From the NCBI GenBank assembly GCA_024698965.1, contig JAILQM010000114.1, positions 1-54,713 of the forward strand: a stretch of DNA of 54,713 nucleotides. Direction: 5' to 3'. The stretch comes from Eubacterium sp. Its GTDB lineage: Bacteria > Bacillota > Clostridia > Lachnospirales > Lachnospiraceae. Numbering within the stretch: the first letter of the stretch is position 1; each line of letters starts with the position of its first letter. The notes beneath the pieces are model-generated. The model was not told the origin of the DNA and made no database searches. It worked only from the letters and a program-made list of their open reading frames with translations. Shown here one piece after another: positions 1 to 8,627 of this stretch. The position numbers and the translations under genes were made by a program.

Positions 1-111
1 GTGGAATGCCTGTTCCTTCTGGTCGTATTCTATCTTATAATACTTCTTCCGGTATCTATTGTCGGAAGTATAGTGGAAAGGAGAATGCGTTATGCCGGAT
101 TTGGGGCTTGA
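1..111 (+). CDS. Amino-acid ABC transporter permease, C-terminal fragment
   Basis: Frame 1 is open from the first base and ends in TGA at 109-111, giving the last 36 residues of a protein that begins outside the window. They form one hydrophobic helix followed by a basic cytoplasmic tail ([12 protein letters not shown]). This is how HisM/GlnP-type polar amino-acid permeases end, where the last helix is followed by a short segment with ERR. The stop lies 20 bases inside the next permease gene, so the two are translationally coupled, as is usual for paired permease subunits. Only the tail is visible, so the family call rests largely on context. Confidence 0.7.
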   Translation: MECLFLLVVFYLIILLPVSIVGSIVERRMRYAGFGA

Positions 112-766
112 GGTACTGTTTAAGGGGACGAACTTTATCCGACTTTTGGGAGGACTCGGAGTTGCCCTTTGGATATCCCTTCTTTCAATAATTATCAGTA
201 TTCCTTTGGGAACTGTTTTCGGAATCGTTATGACTTCGAAAAATAAAATAGTTAAAGCCATCTGCAGGTTTTATCTTGAGGTGGTAAGAATAATGCCGCA
301 GCTTGTGCTTTTGTTCATTGTATTTTTCGGTTCGACGAGAGTATTCGGAATAAATATTTCAGCGGAAATTGCTTCGGTAATAGTTTTTACCTTCTGGGGC
401 GTGGCGGAGATGGGAGACCTCGTCAGAGGCGCTATCACAAGTATTCCGAAGCATCAGTATGAAAGCGGAGCGGCTCTCGGACTTTCCGTGCCGCAGATTT
501 ATTACAACATCATTGTTCCGCAGACAATTAGACGACTGATACCTTTATCCATTAACCTTATTACGAGAATGATTAAGACAACATCTCTTATTATGATGAT
601 AGGCGTTGTGGAGGTTTTAAAGGTCGGACAGCAGATTATAGAAGCCAACAGAATGACTTCTCCTAATGCTGCCTTTGGTGTTTTCGGAACCGTAATGTTA
701 CTGTATTTTATTGCATGCTGGCCTATCAGTATGCTGGCAAGATACCTTGAAAGGAAGTGGGCTTAA
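92..766 (+). CDS. Polar amino-acid ABC transporter permease (HisM/GlnP type)
   Basis: This 224-residue integral membrane protein has about five hydrophobic helices. The EAA loop reads [21 protein letters not shown] near residues 130-150; it is the contact point for the ATPase in the binding-protein-dependent transport family. The N-terminal stretch [21 protein letters not shown] matches the amino-acid (His/Glu/Gln/Arg/opine) permease subfamily. ATG 92 has a good ribosome site (GGAAAGGAGA, 75-84) inside the end of the preceding permease gene. It should pair with that permease as a heterodimer in the membrane and be driven by the ATPase encoded next. The transported amino acid cannot be read from the sequence. 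Confidence 0.88.
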   Translation: MPDLGLEVLFKGTNFIRLLGGLGVALWISLLSIIISIPLGTVFGIVMTSKNKIVKAICRFYLEVVRIMPQLVLLFIVFFGSTRVFGINISAEIASVIVFTFWGVAEMGDLVRGAITSIPKHQYESGAALGLSVPQIYYNIIVPQTIRRLIPLSINLITRMIKTTSLIMMIGVVEVLKVGQQIIEANRMTSPNAAFGVFGTVMLLYFIACWPISMLARYLERKWA

Positions 767-767
767 G

Positions 768-1520
768 ATGAGTGAGGCACTGCTTGAGATAAAAAATTTA
801 AAAAAGGCTTACGGAGACAATGTCATCTTCGACGACTTTAATCTCACTATTAACAAGGGCGAGGTCGTTGTTTTGATAGGGCCTTCGGGATGCGGAAAGA
901 GTACGTTTTTAAGATGTCTTAACGCTCTTGAACCTATTCAGGGCGGAGAGATTACAATAGACGGAGAAATTATTGACGGAAAAGCAAAAAACATTGCCGA
1001 GATGAGACAGAGAATCGGAATGGTTTTCCAAAGCTATGAGCTTTTCCCGCACAGAACAATTCTCCATAATTTAATGCTTGCGCCTGTTAAGGTACAGAAG
1101 GTGCCTAAGGCCGAGGCTCAAAAAGAAGCAATGAGACTGCTTGAAAGAGTGGGACTTGCCGATAAGGCGGACGCTTTTCCGCGTCAGCTTTCGGGAGGAC
1201 AAAAGCAGAGAGTTGCTATTGCAAGAGCTTTATGTATGCACCCGGAGGTTATGCTCTTTGATGAGGTTACGGCAGCTCTCGATCCGGAGATGGTAAGAGA
1301 AGTTTTGGATATTATGTTAACTCTTGCCGCCGACGGAAATACAATGGTCATTGTTACGCATGAGATGCAGTTTGCGCGTGCGGTAGCGGACAGAATTGTT
1401 TTTATAGAGGATGGAAAAATAGTCGAAGAAGGAAATCCTGAGGAATTCTTTACAAATCCTAAGACAGACAGAGCAAAGCAGTTTTTACATACGTTTACAT
1501 TTGAAAGAAATAAGGCATAG
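768..1520 (+). CDS. Polar amino-acid ABC transporter ATP-binding protein (GlnQ/HisP type)
   Basis: This cytoplasmic ATPase of 250 residues powers the importer formed with the two upstream permeases. Walker [10 protein letters not shown] is at residues 38-46, followed by a Q-loop ([10 protein letters not shown]), the ABC signature LSGGQKQR, Walker [14 protein letters not shown] and the switch histidine in VTHEM. All catalytic residues are present. An in-frame ATG at 711 lies deep inside the permease gene and has no ribosome site. ATG 768 is preceded by AAGGAAG at 751-757 and lies one base after the permease stop, so it is the better start. Length is typical (about 240-250 residues). The family mostly carries glutamine, glutamate, cystine or basic amino acids. 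Confidence 0.92.
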   Translation: MSEALLEIKNLKKAYGDNVIFDDFNLTINKGEVVVLIGPSGCGKSTFLRCLNALEPIQGGEITIDGEIIDGKAKNIAEMRQRIGMVFQSYELFPHRTILHNLMLAPVKVQKVPKAEAQKEAMRLLERVGLADKADAFPRQLSGGQKQRVAIARALCMHPEVMLFDEVTAALDPEMVREVLDIMLTLAADGNTMVIVTHEMQFARAVADRIVFIEDGKIVEEGNPEEFFTNPKTDRAKQFLHTFTFERNKA

Positions 1521-1555
1521 GGGTAGCCCTGCTATAGATAAAATCTATTACCGAT

Positions 1556-1587
1556 GATAAATAACAGGTCTTTGACCTGTGTTTATC
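1556..1587 (+). promoter_or_regulatory. Intercistronic hairpin between ATPase and binding-protein genes
   Basis: GATAAA at 1556-1561 pairs with TTTATC at 1582-1587, and ACAGGTC/GACCTGT pair inside with a short T loop. Only three Ts follow, so it is a weak terminator at best. Placed between an ABC ATPase and the binding-protein gene, such a hairpin more likely limits readthrough or protects a processed mRNA end, which would set the excess of binding protein over membrane subunits. That role is inferred. Confidence 0.55.
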
Positions 1588-1635
1588 TTTGTAATACAAT
1601 CTTTTCATGAAAAGAATTTTTAGGAGGATTAAATA

Positions 1636-2502
1636 ATGAAAAAGAACTTATGGAAAAGAGCAGCCGCTTTGGTTGCTGCGGGAACACTTGCACTCGGTCT
1701 TTTAACCGGATGCGGAAACAGTTCATCATCAGGGGATGCATCGGCAGAAGTCTACAGAAGCCTTGAAGAGATTCAGGAGAGCGGATATATTAACATCGGT
1801 GTTTTCTCCGACAAGAATCCATTCGGCTATGTGGATGAAAACGGTGAATATCAGGGATATGATGTTTATTTCGCAAACAGAATCGCTGAAGATTTGGGAG
1901 TTGAAGTAAACTTTGTTTCAACAGAAGCAGCTTCAAGAATCGAATATCTTCAGACAGGAAAAGTTGACATAATTTTAGCCAACTTTACAGTAACAGAAGA
2001 AAGAGCAGAAGAGGTTGACTTTGCGCTTCCTTATATGAATGTTGCTTTAGGCGTTGTTTCACCTGATTCAAACGTTATAACAAGTCTTGACGATCTCGGA
2101 GAAGACGATCAGGTAATCGTAATTTCAGGTACTACTGCTGAGACTTACCTTACAGAAAACTATCCTGATATTACACTTCAGAAATATGATGCTTATGCAG
2201 AGGCTAAGACAGCTCTTGAAAACGGAAACGGAGCTTGCTGGGCAAACGATAATACAGAGGTTATAGCGTTTGCGCTTCAGACTGAAGGATTTACGGTAGG
2301 TATTTCATCACTTGGTTCTGCGGATACTATAGCTCCTGCTGTAACAAAGGGAAATACAACACTCCTTGACTGGCTTAACGCTGAAATCGAAAGCCTCGGA
2401 GAAGAGAATTTCTTCCACAGCGATTATGAAGCTACTCTTATAGATACATACGGTGCCGAATACGAAGAAGAGCTCGTTGTAGAAGGCGGAGTAACAGAAT
2501 AA
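1636..2502 (+). CDS. Amino-acid ABC transporter substrate-binding lipoprotein (SBP family 3)
   Basis: An N-terminal lipoprotein signal (basic start, hydrophobic core, lipobox LLTGC with Cys26) and a Ser/Gly-rich linker precede a mature type-II periplasmic-binding-protein fold of 288 residues in all. Family-3 landmarks are visible: INIGVFSDKNPFGYVDENGEYQGYD around residues 50-75, the TEERAEEVDFALPYM segment, and the hinge region near SGTTAETYL. The protein would be anchored outside the membrane and deliver the amino acid to the permeases. ATG 1636 has AGGAGG at 1622-1627. It is the last gene of the importer operon and ends before a strong terminator. The ligand is not predictable by eye. Confidence 0.9.
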   Translation: MKKNLWKRAAALVAAGTLALGLLTGCGNSSSSGDASAEVYRSLEEIQESGYINIGVFSDKNPFGYVDENGEYQGYDVYFANRIAEDLGVEVNFVSTEAASRIEYLQTGKVDIILANFTVTEERAEEVDFALPYMNVALGVVSPDSNVITSLDDLGEDDQVIVISGTTAETYLTENYPDITLQKYDAYAEAKTALENGNGACWANDNTEVIAFALQTEGFTVGISSLGSADTIAPAVTKGNTTLLDWLNAEIESLGEENFFHSDYEATLIDTYGAEYEEELVVEGGVTE

Positions 2503-2517
2503 GACAGGAAAAATTAA

Positions 2518-2553
2518 GACCTAAAGCCTTGGACCGGCTTTAGGTCTTTTTTT
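2518..2553 (+). terminator. Rho-independent terminator of the amino-acid ABC operon
   Basis: The 11-bp stem GACCTAAAGCC (2518-2528) / GGCTTTAGGTC (2536-2546) has a 7-base loop and is followed by seven Ts. It lies 15 bases after the binding-protein stop codon. Confidence 0.93.
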
Positions 2554-2568
2554 GTATTATGATTTGAT

Positions 2569-3486
2569 TTAATATGGCTCTACGCCAAGGTTTTTAAGAA
2601 GATCGTTATGTTCTTTTTCTCTGTCTTTTTTGGCAAGTGCTTCAACCTGAGGAGGAGTAGGAACATCGTAGAATTCGAATCGTCCTCTGTTACAGATGCG
2701 GCCTTTATTAGGTTCGTCCATCTTGGCTTCGACATCAACTATCTTTCCGTCTTTTACAAGAAGATATCTTTCGCAGCCGTTGTTGTTCTTGCAGTTGTAG
2801 CAAGTGTTAGGAATCTTTTCGACATCCCATACTCGGTAAGACTTGTGATTCTTTGTTGAAAGAGCGCCTGTAGGACAGGCCTGAACACAGTTACCGCAAA
2901 ACTCGCACTGGTCGTTATCTATCCAGTTTTTAAAGAATGGATTTGCAATGGCCGAATCATATCCTCTGTTTACAGTAGAGATTGCTCCGCGACCTACAAT
3001 GCTTTTACATGTATTAACGCATCTGTGACATAAGATGCAAAGGTTTGGATCGTAAGTAAAGTACGGATTTGAATCATCAATGGGAGAAAGCTCCATTTTG
3101 TTATTAAAGCTTGTTTCTTCAAGACCGTATTCATAGCAATATTTCTGAAGCTTACATTCTCCGTTTGCCGGACAGGAGAAGCAGTGAATGTTGTGTTTTG
3201 AAAGTAAAAGATCGAGTACGAATTTTCTGGCTTCCCTTACTTTTTCGGATTCTGTATAAATAACATTTCCTTCTGCAATAGGTGTTGAACAGGCAGTAAG
3301 AAGTTTTGGATTTCCTTCTATTTCTACAAGACACATTCTGCATGATCCTTCAGGGGCAACATCTTTAAGATAGCAGAGAGTAGGTATTTCGATTCCGACA
3401 GTTTCTGCAGCCTGAAGAATTGTGCTTCCGTCCGGAACGCTAACTTTTTTTCCATTAATCGTAGCATTTATTAATTTTGTTTCCAT
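2569..3486 (-). CDS. Iron-sulfur subunit resembling the N-terminal third of formate dehydrogenase (no catalytic domain)
   Basis: This 305-residue iron-sulfur protein follows the domain order of a clostridial FdhF/NuoG N-terminus. It has a [2Fe-2S] ferredoxin domain (CYLKDVAPEGSCRMC plus a later Cys), a His-Cys [4Fe-4S] motif (HNIHCFSCPANGECKLQKYC), and a two-cluster ferredoxin domain (CILCHRCVNTC, CEFCGNCVQACPTGA). It then has the start of a molybdopterin-oxidoreductase Fe4S4 domain (CYNCKNNNGC ... GRICNRGRF). It stops where the cofactor-binding domain would begin. It resembles the first ~290 residues of the divergent fdhF closely enough to be a duplicate stripped of its active site. A role as electron-transfer subunit of the dehydrogenase complex is inferred. 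AAGGAGA precedes the ATG. Confidence 0.85.
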   Translation of the reverse strand: METKLINATINGKKVSVPDGSTILQAAETVGIEIPTLCYLKDVAPEGSCRMCLVEIEGNPKLLTACSTPIAEGNVIYTESEKVREARKFVLDLLLSKHNIHCFSCPANGECKLQKYCYEYGLEETSFNNKMELSPIDDSNPYFTYDPNLCILCHRCVNTCKSIVGRGAISTVNRGYDSAIANPFFKNWIDNDQCEFCGNCVQACPTGALSTKNHKSYRVWDVEKIPNTCYNCKNNNGCERYLLVKDGKIVDVEAKMDEPNKGRICNRGRFEFYDVPTPPQVEALAKKDREKEHNDLLKNLGVEPY

Positions 3487-3555
3487 GATTATTCTCCTTT
3501 ATTTATTGTATTTATTTTTGTTGTGTTTGATTTAGTTTATTTATAGCCTAAACTT

Positions 3556-3585
3556 ATAATACTACGGAAGTGGGTGCTAAATCAA
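3556..3585 (-). promoter_or_regulatory. Candidate promoter for the minus-strand iron-sulfur gene
   Basis: On the minus strand, TTGATT (3580-3585) and TATTAT (3556-3561) are separated by 18 bases. They lie about 70 bases upstream of the start codon at 3486. The match is good but no other signal supports it. Confidence 0.5.
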
Positions 3586-3662
3586 TATAAAACATGCGAA
3601 AAACCATACATTTATGGGATATTTGTTATAACAATAATGTATAGGAAAACCTTATAAGTCGT

Positions 3663-3691
3663 TTGTAATTTATAAATAATTACTATATAAT
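3663..3691 (+). promoter_or_regulatory. Candidate fdhF promoter
   Basis: TTGTAA (3663-3668) and a perfect TATAAT (3686-3691) are separated by 17 bases, about 65 bases before the fdhF start. Upstream in the same gap is a perfect 12-bp palindrome, TTGTTATAACAA (3623-3634), which could be a regulator site shared with the divergent gene. Confidence 0.6.
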
Positions 3692-3756
3692 AGCCTTGAG
3701 TGAGTTTACACTTAAATAAAACTGTTTGAATTTAGTTAAGAAAGGCGAGGTAAAAA

Positions 3757-6555
3757 ATGATACATGCAATCATTGACGGTATCTCGGTTGAAGTAGAAGA
3801 GGGAACCACTATACTCTCTGCTGCAGAAACAGCCGGAATAAAGATACCTACCCTCTGTTATCTCAAGAACCTTGCACCGGACGGTTCATGCCGTATGTGT
3901 GTGGTTGAGATTGAGGGTAACCCAAAATTACAGACTGCCTGTTCAACACCTATTGCTGAAGGAAATGTAATCTTAACAAACTCCGAGAAAGTAAGATCTA
4001 CAAGAAAATTTGTTCTTGAACTTCTTATGACAAAGCATGATGCACACTGCTTCAGCTGTGCACAGAACGGAGCTTGTGAGCTTCAGTCTTTATGTATGGA
4101 ATATGGCGTAGAGGAGTCACCGCTTGCTGAAACAATGGAGAAGCAGCCTATAGATGATTCCAACGAATTTTTCACTTTCGACCCGAACCTCTGCATTATG
4201 TGCAGACGCTGCCAGAGAACTTGTGAGCAGATTTCGGGAAGAGGAGCAATCACTGTTCAGAACCGTGGTTACAACAGTAAAATCGGCGTTGCGTTTGAGG
4301 AACTCGGACATGGATTCGGTAACTCAGACTGCGAGTCTTGCGGTAACTGCGTTGAGGCCTGTCCTACAGGAGCTCTTTCAAAGAAGGGCGCAAAACAGCA
4401 TCCTTACAGAATGACAGAGGTTACAAGAGTTCGTACTACTTGTCCTCACTGTGCTGTAGGATGCCAGTATGATCTTCTTGTAAAGAACGGAAGAATTGTC
4501 GGTACAGAAGCTGCTGACGGTCCTACAAATCATGGAATGCTTTGTGTAAAGGGACGTTTTGCTTCTTACAACTTCGTTCATTCCGAAGACAGACTTACCG
4601 ATCCTCTCATCAAAAACAGAGAGACGGGAGAATTCAGAAAAGCTTCATGGGATGAGGCACTTGACCTTATTGCAGAGAAGTTTACAGCTATAAGAGATGA
4701 GTTCGGCGGAGATGCACTTGCAGGTTTCGCTTGCTCACGTTCAACAAATGAAGATATTTATATGTTACAGAAAATGGTCCGCACAGCCTTCAAGACAAAC
4801 AATACCGATAACTGTGCGCGAGTCTGACATGCCCCTACAGTTGCCGGTCTGGCAACTACATTAGGTTCCGGTGCCATGACTAACACCATTTACGATACGA
4901 CACATGAATCAGATTTGATGCTCATTGTCGGATCGAACCCTGAAGCTGCACACCCTGTAATCGGTATGCAGATCAGACAGGCTATAGCAAACGGTAAGAA
5001 GCTTATTGTTGTAGATCCTCGTGATACGGGTCTTGCTACAAAGGCTGATGTTCACCTTAAGCTTAAACCTGGTACAAACGTTGCATTTGCCAATGGTATG
5101 ATGCATATTATTATCGAAGAAAACTTATATGACAAAGACTTTGTTGAGACATATACGGATTTAGAGCAGTTTGAAAAGCTTAAAGAAACAGTTAAGCCTT
5201 ACACACCTGAAAAGGTTGCCGAAATCTGCCACTTAAATGCCGATGATTTAATTGCAGCAGCAAGAATGTATGCTACAGCAAAAGCTGCACCTATATTCTA
5301 CTGTCTCGGCGTAACAGAGCATTCAAGAGGTACAGAGGGCGTTATGTCACTTTCTAACCTCGCAATGATCTGCGGTAAGATCGGTCGTCCGGGATGCGGC
5401 GTATGCCCAATCCGTGGACAGAACAACGTTCAGGGTGCCTGCGATATGGGCGCTATGCCTACAGACTTTACAGGATATCAGAAGGTTAAAAATCCTGATG
5501 TTGTAAAGAAATTTGAAGATGCATGGGGCGTTGAGCTTAACAAGAACGAAGGTACAAAGGCTACAGAGTGCTTCGAAAAGATGATGGAAGGAAAGATCAA
5601 AGGTCTCTTTATCTTCGGTGAAGATCCGATGACTACAGATCCTGATACAAACCACATTATCAAAGCGCTTTCATCGCTTGATTTCCTTGTTGTTGATGAT
5701 CTTTTCCTTTCAGAGACAGCCAAGTTTGCGGATGTTGTACTTCCGGGACGCTGCTATGCTGAAAAAGAAGGTACGTTCTCAAATACGGAGCGTAGAGTTC
5801 AGAGAGTAAGAAAAGCTGTTGAAGGACCGGGAAACAGCCGTCTTGATACATGGATCTTTACTGAAATCATGAACCGTATGGGATACAATCAGCCACACCT
5901 TACATCTGCTGAAATTATGGATGAGATTGCTTCTCTGACTCCTTCATTCGGCGGTATCTCACATGAGAGACTTGATTCCGAAGAAGTTGCAGGTCAGGGA
6001 CTTCAGTGGCCTTGCCCATCAGCCGATCATCCGGGAACACCTATCCTTCATAAGGACGGTAAGTTCTCAAGAGGAAAGGGTACATACTATATTGCCGATT
6101 ATGTTCCTTCACAGGAGCTTCCGGACGAAGAGTATCCGCTTCTTATGATGACAGGACGTATCCTTTATCACTACAACAACTGTTGTATGACAGGACGCGA
6201 AGATGGAATTAACAATATCGAAGGATCTTCATTCATCGAAATCAATACTGAGGATGCTAAGGCTCTCGGCATTGAAGACGGAGATATTGTAAGAGTTTCT
6301 TCAAGACGAAGCGCAATCAGATCTCAGGCTCGTGTATCGACAAAGACATCTAAGGGTGAGTGCTGGATGCCGTTCCACTTTACAGACGGTAATGCCAACT
6401 GGCTTACAATCGATGCTCTCGATACAATTGCAAAAGCACCTGAATATAAGGTTTGTGCAGTTCGTGTTGAAAAAGCAAAAGATAATGACGAGAAGGTAGA
6501 TAACTATCTTAACGTTACGGTGCTCGATGATAATGCATGCAAATGCTGCGGCTAA
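3757..6555 (+). CDS. fdhF: Selenocysteine-containing formate dehydrogenase, read through TGA 4825-4827
   Basis: The frame is continuous from ATG 3757 to TAA 6555 except for one in-frame TGA at codon 357. The context CARV-U-HAPTVAGL is the active-site Sec of molybdenum/tungsten formate dehydrogenases (E. coli FdhF has CARV-U-HGPSVAGL). Read as Sec, the product is 932 residues. Order: [2Fe-2S] domain (Cys34, 45, 48, 62), His-Cys [4Fe-4S] site, two 4Fe-4S ferredoxin motifs, Fe4S4 domain (CPHCAVGC), molybdopterin-binding domains, and the dinucleotide-binding C-terminal domain (MMTGRILYHYNN). It interconverts formate and CO2, passing electrons down the N-terminal clusters, probably to the flavoprotein at 14396-16234. 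The tail ends in CKCCG, which is unusual. Two separate ORFs would be a misannotation. The ribosome site is AAAGGCGAGG. Confidence 0.96.
4825..4857 (+). promoter_or_regulatory. UGA(Sec) codon and bacterial SECIS hairpin
   Basis: TGA at 4825-4827 is followed by a hairpin with stem AGTTGCC (4839-4845) / GGCAACT (4851-4857) and apical loop GGTCT (4846-4850). The loop starts 18 bases after the TGA. E. coli fdhF has the same 18-base spacing and a GGTCT apical loop, which SelB contacts. The element lies inside the coding sequence, as bacterial SECIS elements do. Confidence 0.9.
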
Positions 6556-6582
6556 AATCAAGCAGTAAATAATAAATTATGT

Positions 6583-6617
6583 AAACAGCCTGCTAATTGA
6601 GGCAGGCTGTTTATTTT
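6583..6617 (+). terminator. Terminator after fdhF
   Basis: The perfect 11-bp stem AAACAGCCTGC (6583-6593) / GCAGGCTGTTT (6602-6612) is followed by ATTTT. It lies 27 bases after the fdhF stop. Confidence 0.88.
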
Positions 6618-6647
6618 GGCTCACTTATAGGCAATATTAATAATAGG

Positions 6648-6675
6648 TTTACAATTACAAATAAAACATTATAAT
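6648..6675 (+). promoter_or_regulatory. Candidate promoter of the selenium-linked operon
   Basis: TTTACA (6648-6653), a 16-base spacer and a perfect TATAAT (6670-6675) lie between the fdhF terminator and ATG 6700. The short leader still holds a GAGGATG ribosome site. Confidence 0.65.
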
Positions 6676-6699
6676 TATTATTAAAATGAGGATGATAAA

Positions 6700-7848
6700 A
6701 TGGAAATAATTAAAGAGTTACCGGAAGTATTTGAAGAGTTTGCCGAACAGAGAAGAAATTCTTTTTTAACTGTTAAAGAAGTAAAAGAAAAGGGAATACC
6801 TGTTATAGGATCTTATTGTACATATTTTCCCGAGGAGATAGCAATGGCTGCCGGGGCTGCCAGCGTATCGTTATGTTCTACTTCGGATGAGACGATTGCT
6901 GCGGCGGAGGAGGATTTGCCGAAAAACCTCTGTCCTCTTATTAAATCAAGCTACGGATTTGCAAAAACGGATAAATGTCCTTATTTTTTCTTTTCTGATT
7001 TGGTTGTGGGGGAAACAACCTGTGACGGAAAAAAGAAAATGTATGAGTACATGGGAGAATTTAAAGATGTATATGTTATGGAACTCCCTAATACCCAAAA
7101 CAAAGATGCTTTTAAATTATGGAAGAATGAGATTGTAAGAATAAAAGAATACATTGAAAATAAATTCGGTGTTGAAATATCGGATGAGGCTTTAAGAGAG
7201 CAGGTTAAGATTGAAAATGATATAAGAAAAGCTTCAAAAGAGCTTATGAGTCTTATGGCATATGACCCTGCGCCGGTATCGGGATATGATATGTTTAAAG
7301 TTCTTTACGGAGCCGGATTTAAATTTGATAAAACAAAAATAGCAGAAGAGATAAGGGCTGTTTCAAAGAAAATTGAAGAAGAGTATAAAGAAGGTAAAAC
7401 ATATTCTGCTGCTAAAAGAATACTTATAACAGGATGTCCTATAGGAGGAGCAACCGAAAAAGTGATAAAGGCTGTAGAAGAAAACGGCGGAGTTGTGGTA
7501 GCTTATGAAAACTGTACAGGAGCAAAAAAATACGATACTCTTGTGGATGAAGAAAACCCGGATATTATAGATGCGATAGCTCAAAGATATCTTGAAATCG
7601 GTTGTTCGGTAATGACACCCAATAAAAACAGATTTGAACTTTTAGGCAAACTTCTTGATGAATTTAAGGTAGACGGTGTTGTCGATATGACCTTAACAGC
7701 CTGTCATACCTACAATCTTGAAACTAAAGCTGTTAAAGATTATGTAAACAAAAAAGGCACTCCGTATATTTCGGTTGAGACAGACTATTCTCAGTCGGAT
7801 ATAGGACAGTTAAACACAAGGATTGCGGCATTTATTGAAATGTTGTAA
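6700..7848 (+). CDS. 2-hydroxyacyl-CoA dehydratase D family protein (YjiM / double-cubane-cluster type)
   Basis: The 382-residue product belongs to the HgdB/BcrC/YjiM iron-sulfur family. Conserved cysteines appear in the expected places: GSYCTYFPEE near residue 40, CPLIKSSYGF and DKCPYFFF near 85-105, then GCPIGGATEKV and LTACHTYNLE in the second half. No partner beta subunit is nearby, unlike true 2-hydroxyacyl-CoA dehydratases. The stand-alone version next to a single activator is the layout of double-cubane-cluster proteins, ATP-driven low-potential reductases of small molecules. The next gene is that activator, eight bases away, and the run continues into cysteine desulfurase and selenocysteine genes. 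A role in reducing a selenium compound is a hypothesis only. Confidence 0.85.
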   Translation: MEIIKELPEVFEEFAEQRRNSFLTVKEVKEKGIPVIGSYCTYFPEEIAMAAGAASVSLCSTSDETIAAAEEDLPKNLCPLIKSSYGFAKTDKCPYFFFSDLVVGETTCDGKKKMYEYMGEFKDVYVMELPNTQNKDAFKLWKNEIVRIKEYIENKFGVEISDEALREQVKIENDIRKASKELMSLMAYDPAPVSGYDMFKVLYGAGFKFDKTKIAEEIRAVSKKIEEEYKEGKTYSAAKRILITGCPIGGATEKVIKAVEENGGVVVAYENCTGAKKYDTLVDEENPDIIDAIAQRYLEIGCSVMTPNKNRFELLGKLLDEFKVDGVVDMTLTACHTYNLETKAVKDYVNKKGTPYISVETDYSQSDIGQLNTRIAAFIEML

Positions 7849-7856
7849 AGTGAAAA

Positions 7857-8627
7857 ATGTATTATACAGGTATTGATATAGGTTCTTCAAGCGCAAAGAC
7901 GGTTGTAACCGATGAAAACGGAACAATATTGGAATACTTTTACATGCCTACCGGATGGAGCAGTATAGAAGCGTCCGAGCGAATAAAAGAAGAACTTGAA
8001 AGAAAAAAATATAATATATCGGAATGCAGATGTACTGCCACAGGATACGGACGTATTTCGGTGCCGTATGCCGATAAAAAGGTGACTGAGATAACCTGTC
8101 ACGGTATCGGGGCATATAATCTTTTTAAGAAGGAAAATATGGCGGTTATCGATATCGGAGGACAGGATACAAAAGCGATATATGTTAAAGCGGGTAAAGT
8201 AACGGATTTTATAATGAATGACAAATGCTCTGCCGGAACAGGAAGATTTTTGGAAGTTATGAGCAATGCTCTTAACATGTCTTTGGATAAGCTCTGCGAG
8301 GAGGCAAGAGGAGGAAACGGTGTTAAAATCAGTTCCATGTGTACTGTGTTTGCCGAGTCCGAGATTATAAGTCTTATAGGCAGAGGTGAAGAGAGAAAAA
8401 ATATAGCATGTGCTATAGTGGATTCTATTGCCGAAAAAGTTGTTGCGCTTGCAAAAAATATAGTAAGCGGTGCTGACGATATAGTACTTACAGGCGGATT
8501 GTGCGAGTGTGATTTTTTAAGAGAAACATTATCTGACAAAATCGGGAAAACTGTTATTTCTACGCCATATGCACGATATGCCGGAGCATACGGAGCCGCT
8601 ATTAAAAGTTTGGAGGATAACCAATAA
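7857..8627 (+). CDS. 2-hydroxyacyl-CoA dehydratase activator / ATP-dependent reductase (YjiL type)
   Basis: This ASKHA-fold ATPase of 256 residues binds a [4Fe-4S] cluster across a homodimer and injects electrons into its partner at the cost of ATP. Visible motifs are phosphate loop 1 GIDIGSSSAKTVV at the N-terminus, IDIGGQDTK near residue 100, cluster-ligand cysteines in NDKCSAGTGRF and SSMCTVFAESE, and a final TGG adenosine motif. The length fits the single-domain HgdC/YjiL class. The gene follows its presumed partner by eight bases and overlaps the desulfurase start by one base (TAATG), so the three genes should be co-translated. The start is ATG 7857; its ribosome site is weak. Confidence 0.9.
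   Translation: MYYTGIDIGSSSAKTVVTDENGTILEYFYMPTGWSSIEASERIKEELERKKYNISECRCTATGYGRISVPYADKKVTEITCHGIGAYNLFKKENMAVIDIGGQDTKAIYVKAGKVTDFIMNDKCSAGTGRFLEVMSNALNMSLDKLCEEARGGNGVKISSMCTVFAESEIISLIGRGEERKNIACAIVDSIAEKVVALAKNIVSGADDIVLTGGLCECDFLRETLSDKIGKTVISTPYARYAGAYGAAIKSLEDNQ

Noticed and set aside
3623..3634. Rex operator (TTGTTATAACAA)
   Set aside because: Rex sites have about six more central bases between half-sites; only the half-sites match, so it is left as an unassigned palindrome.
4825..4827. Nonsense mutation or frameshift splitting fdhF into two genes
   Set aside because: The TGA context, the SECIS hairpin, and tRNA-Sec, selA and selB nearby show it is a selenocysteine codon.
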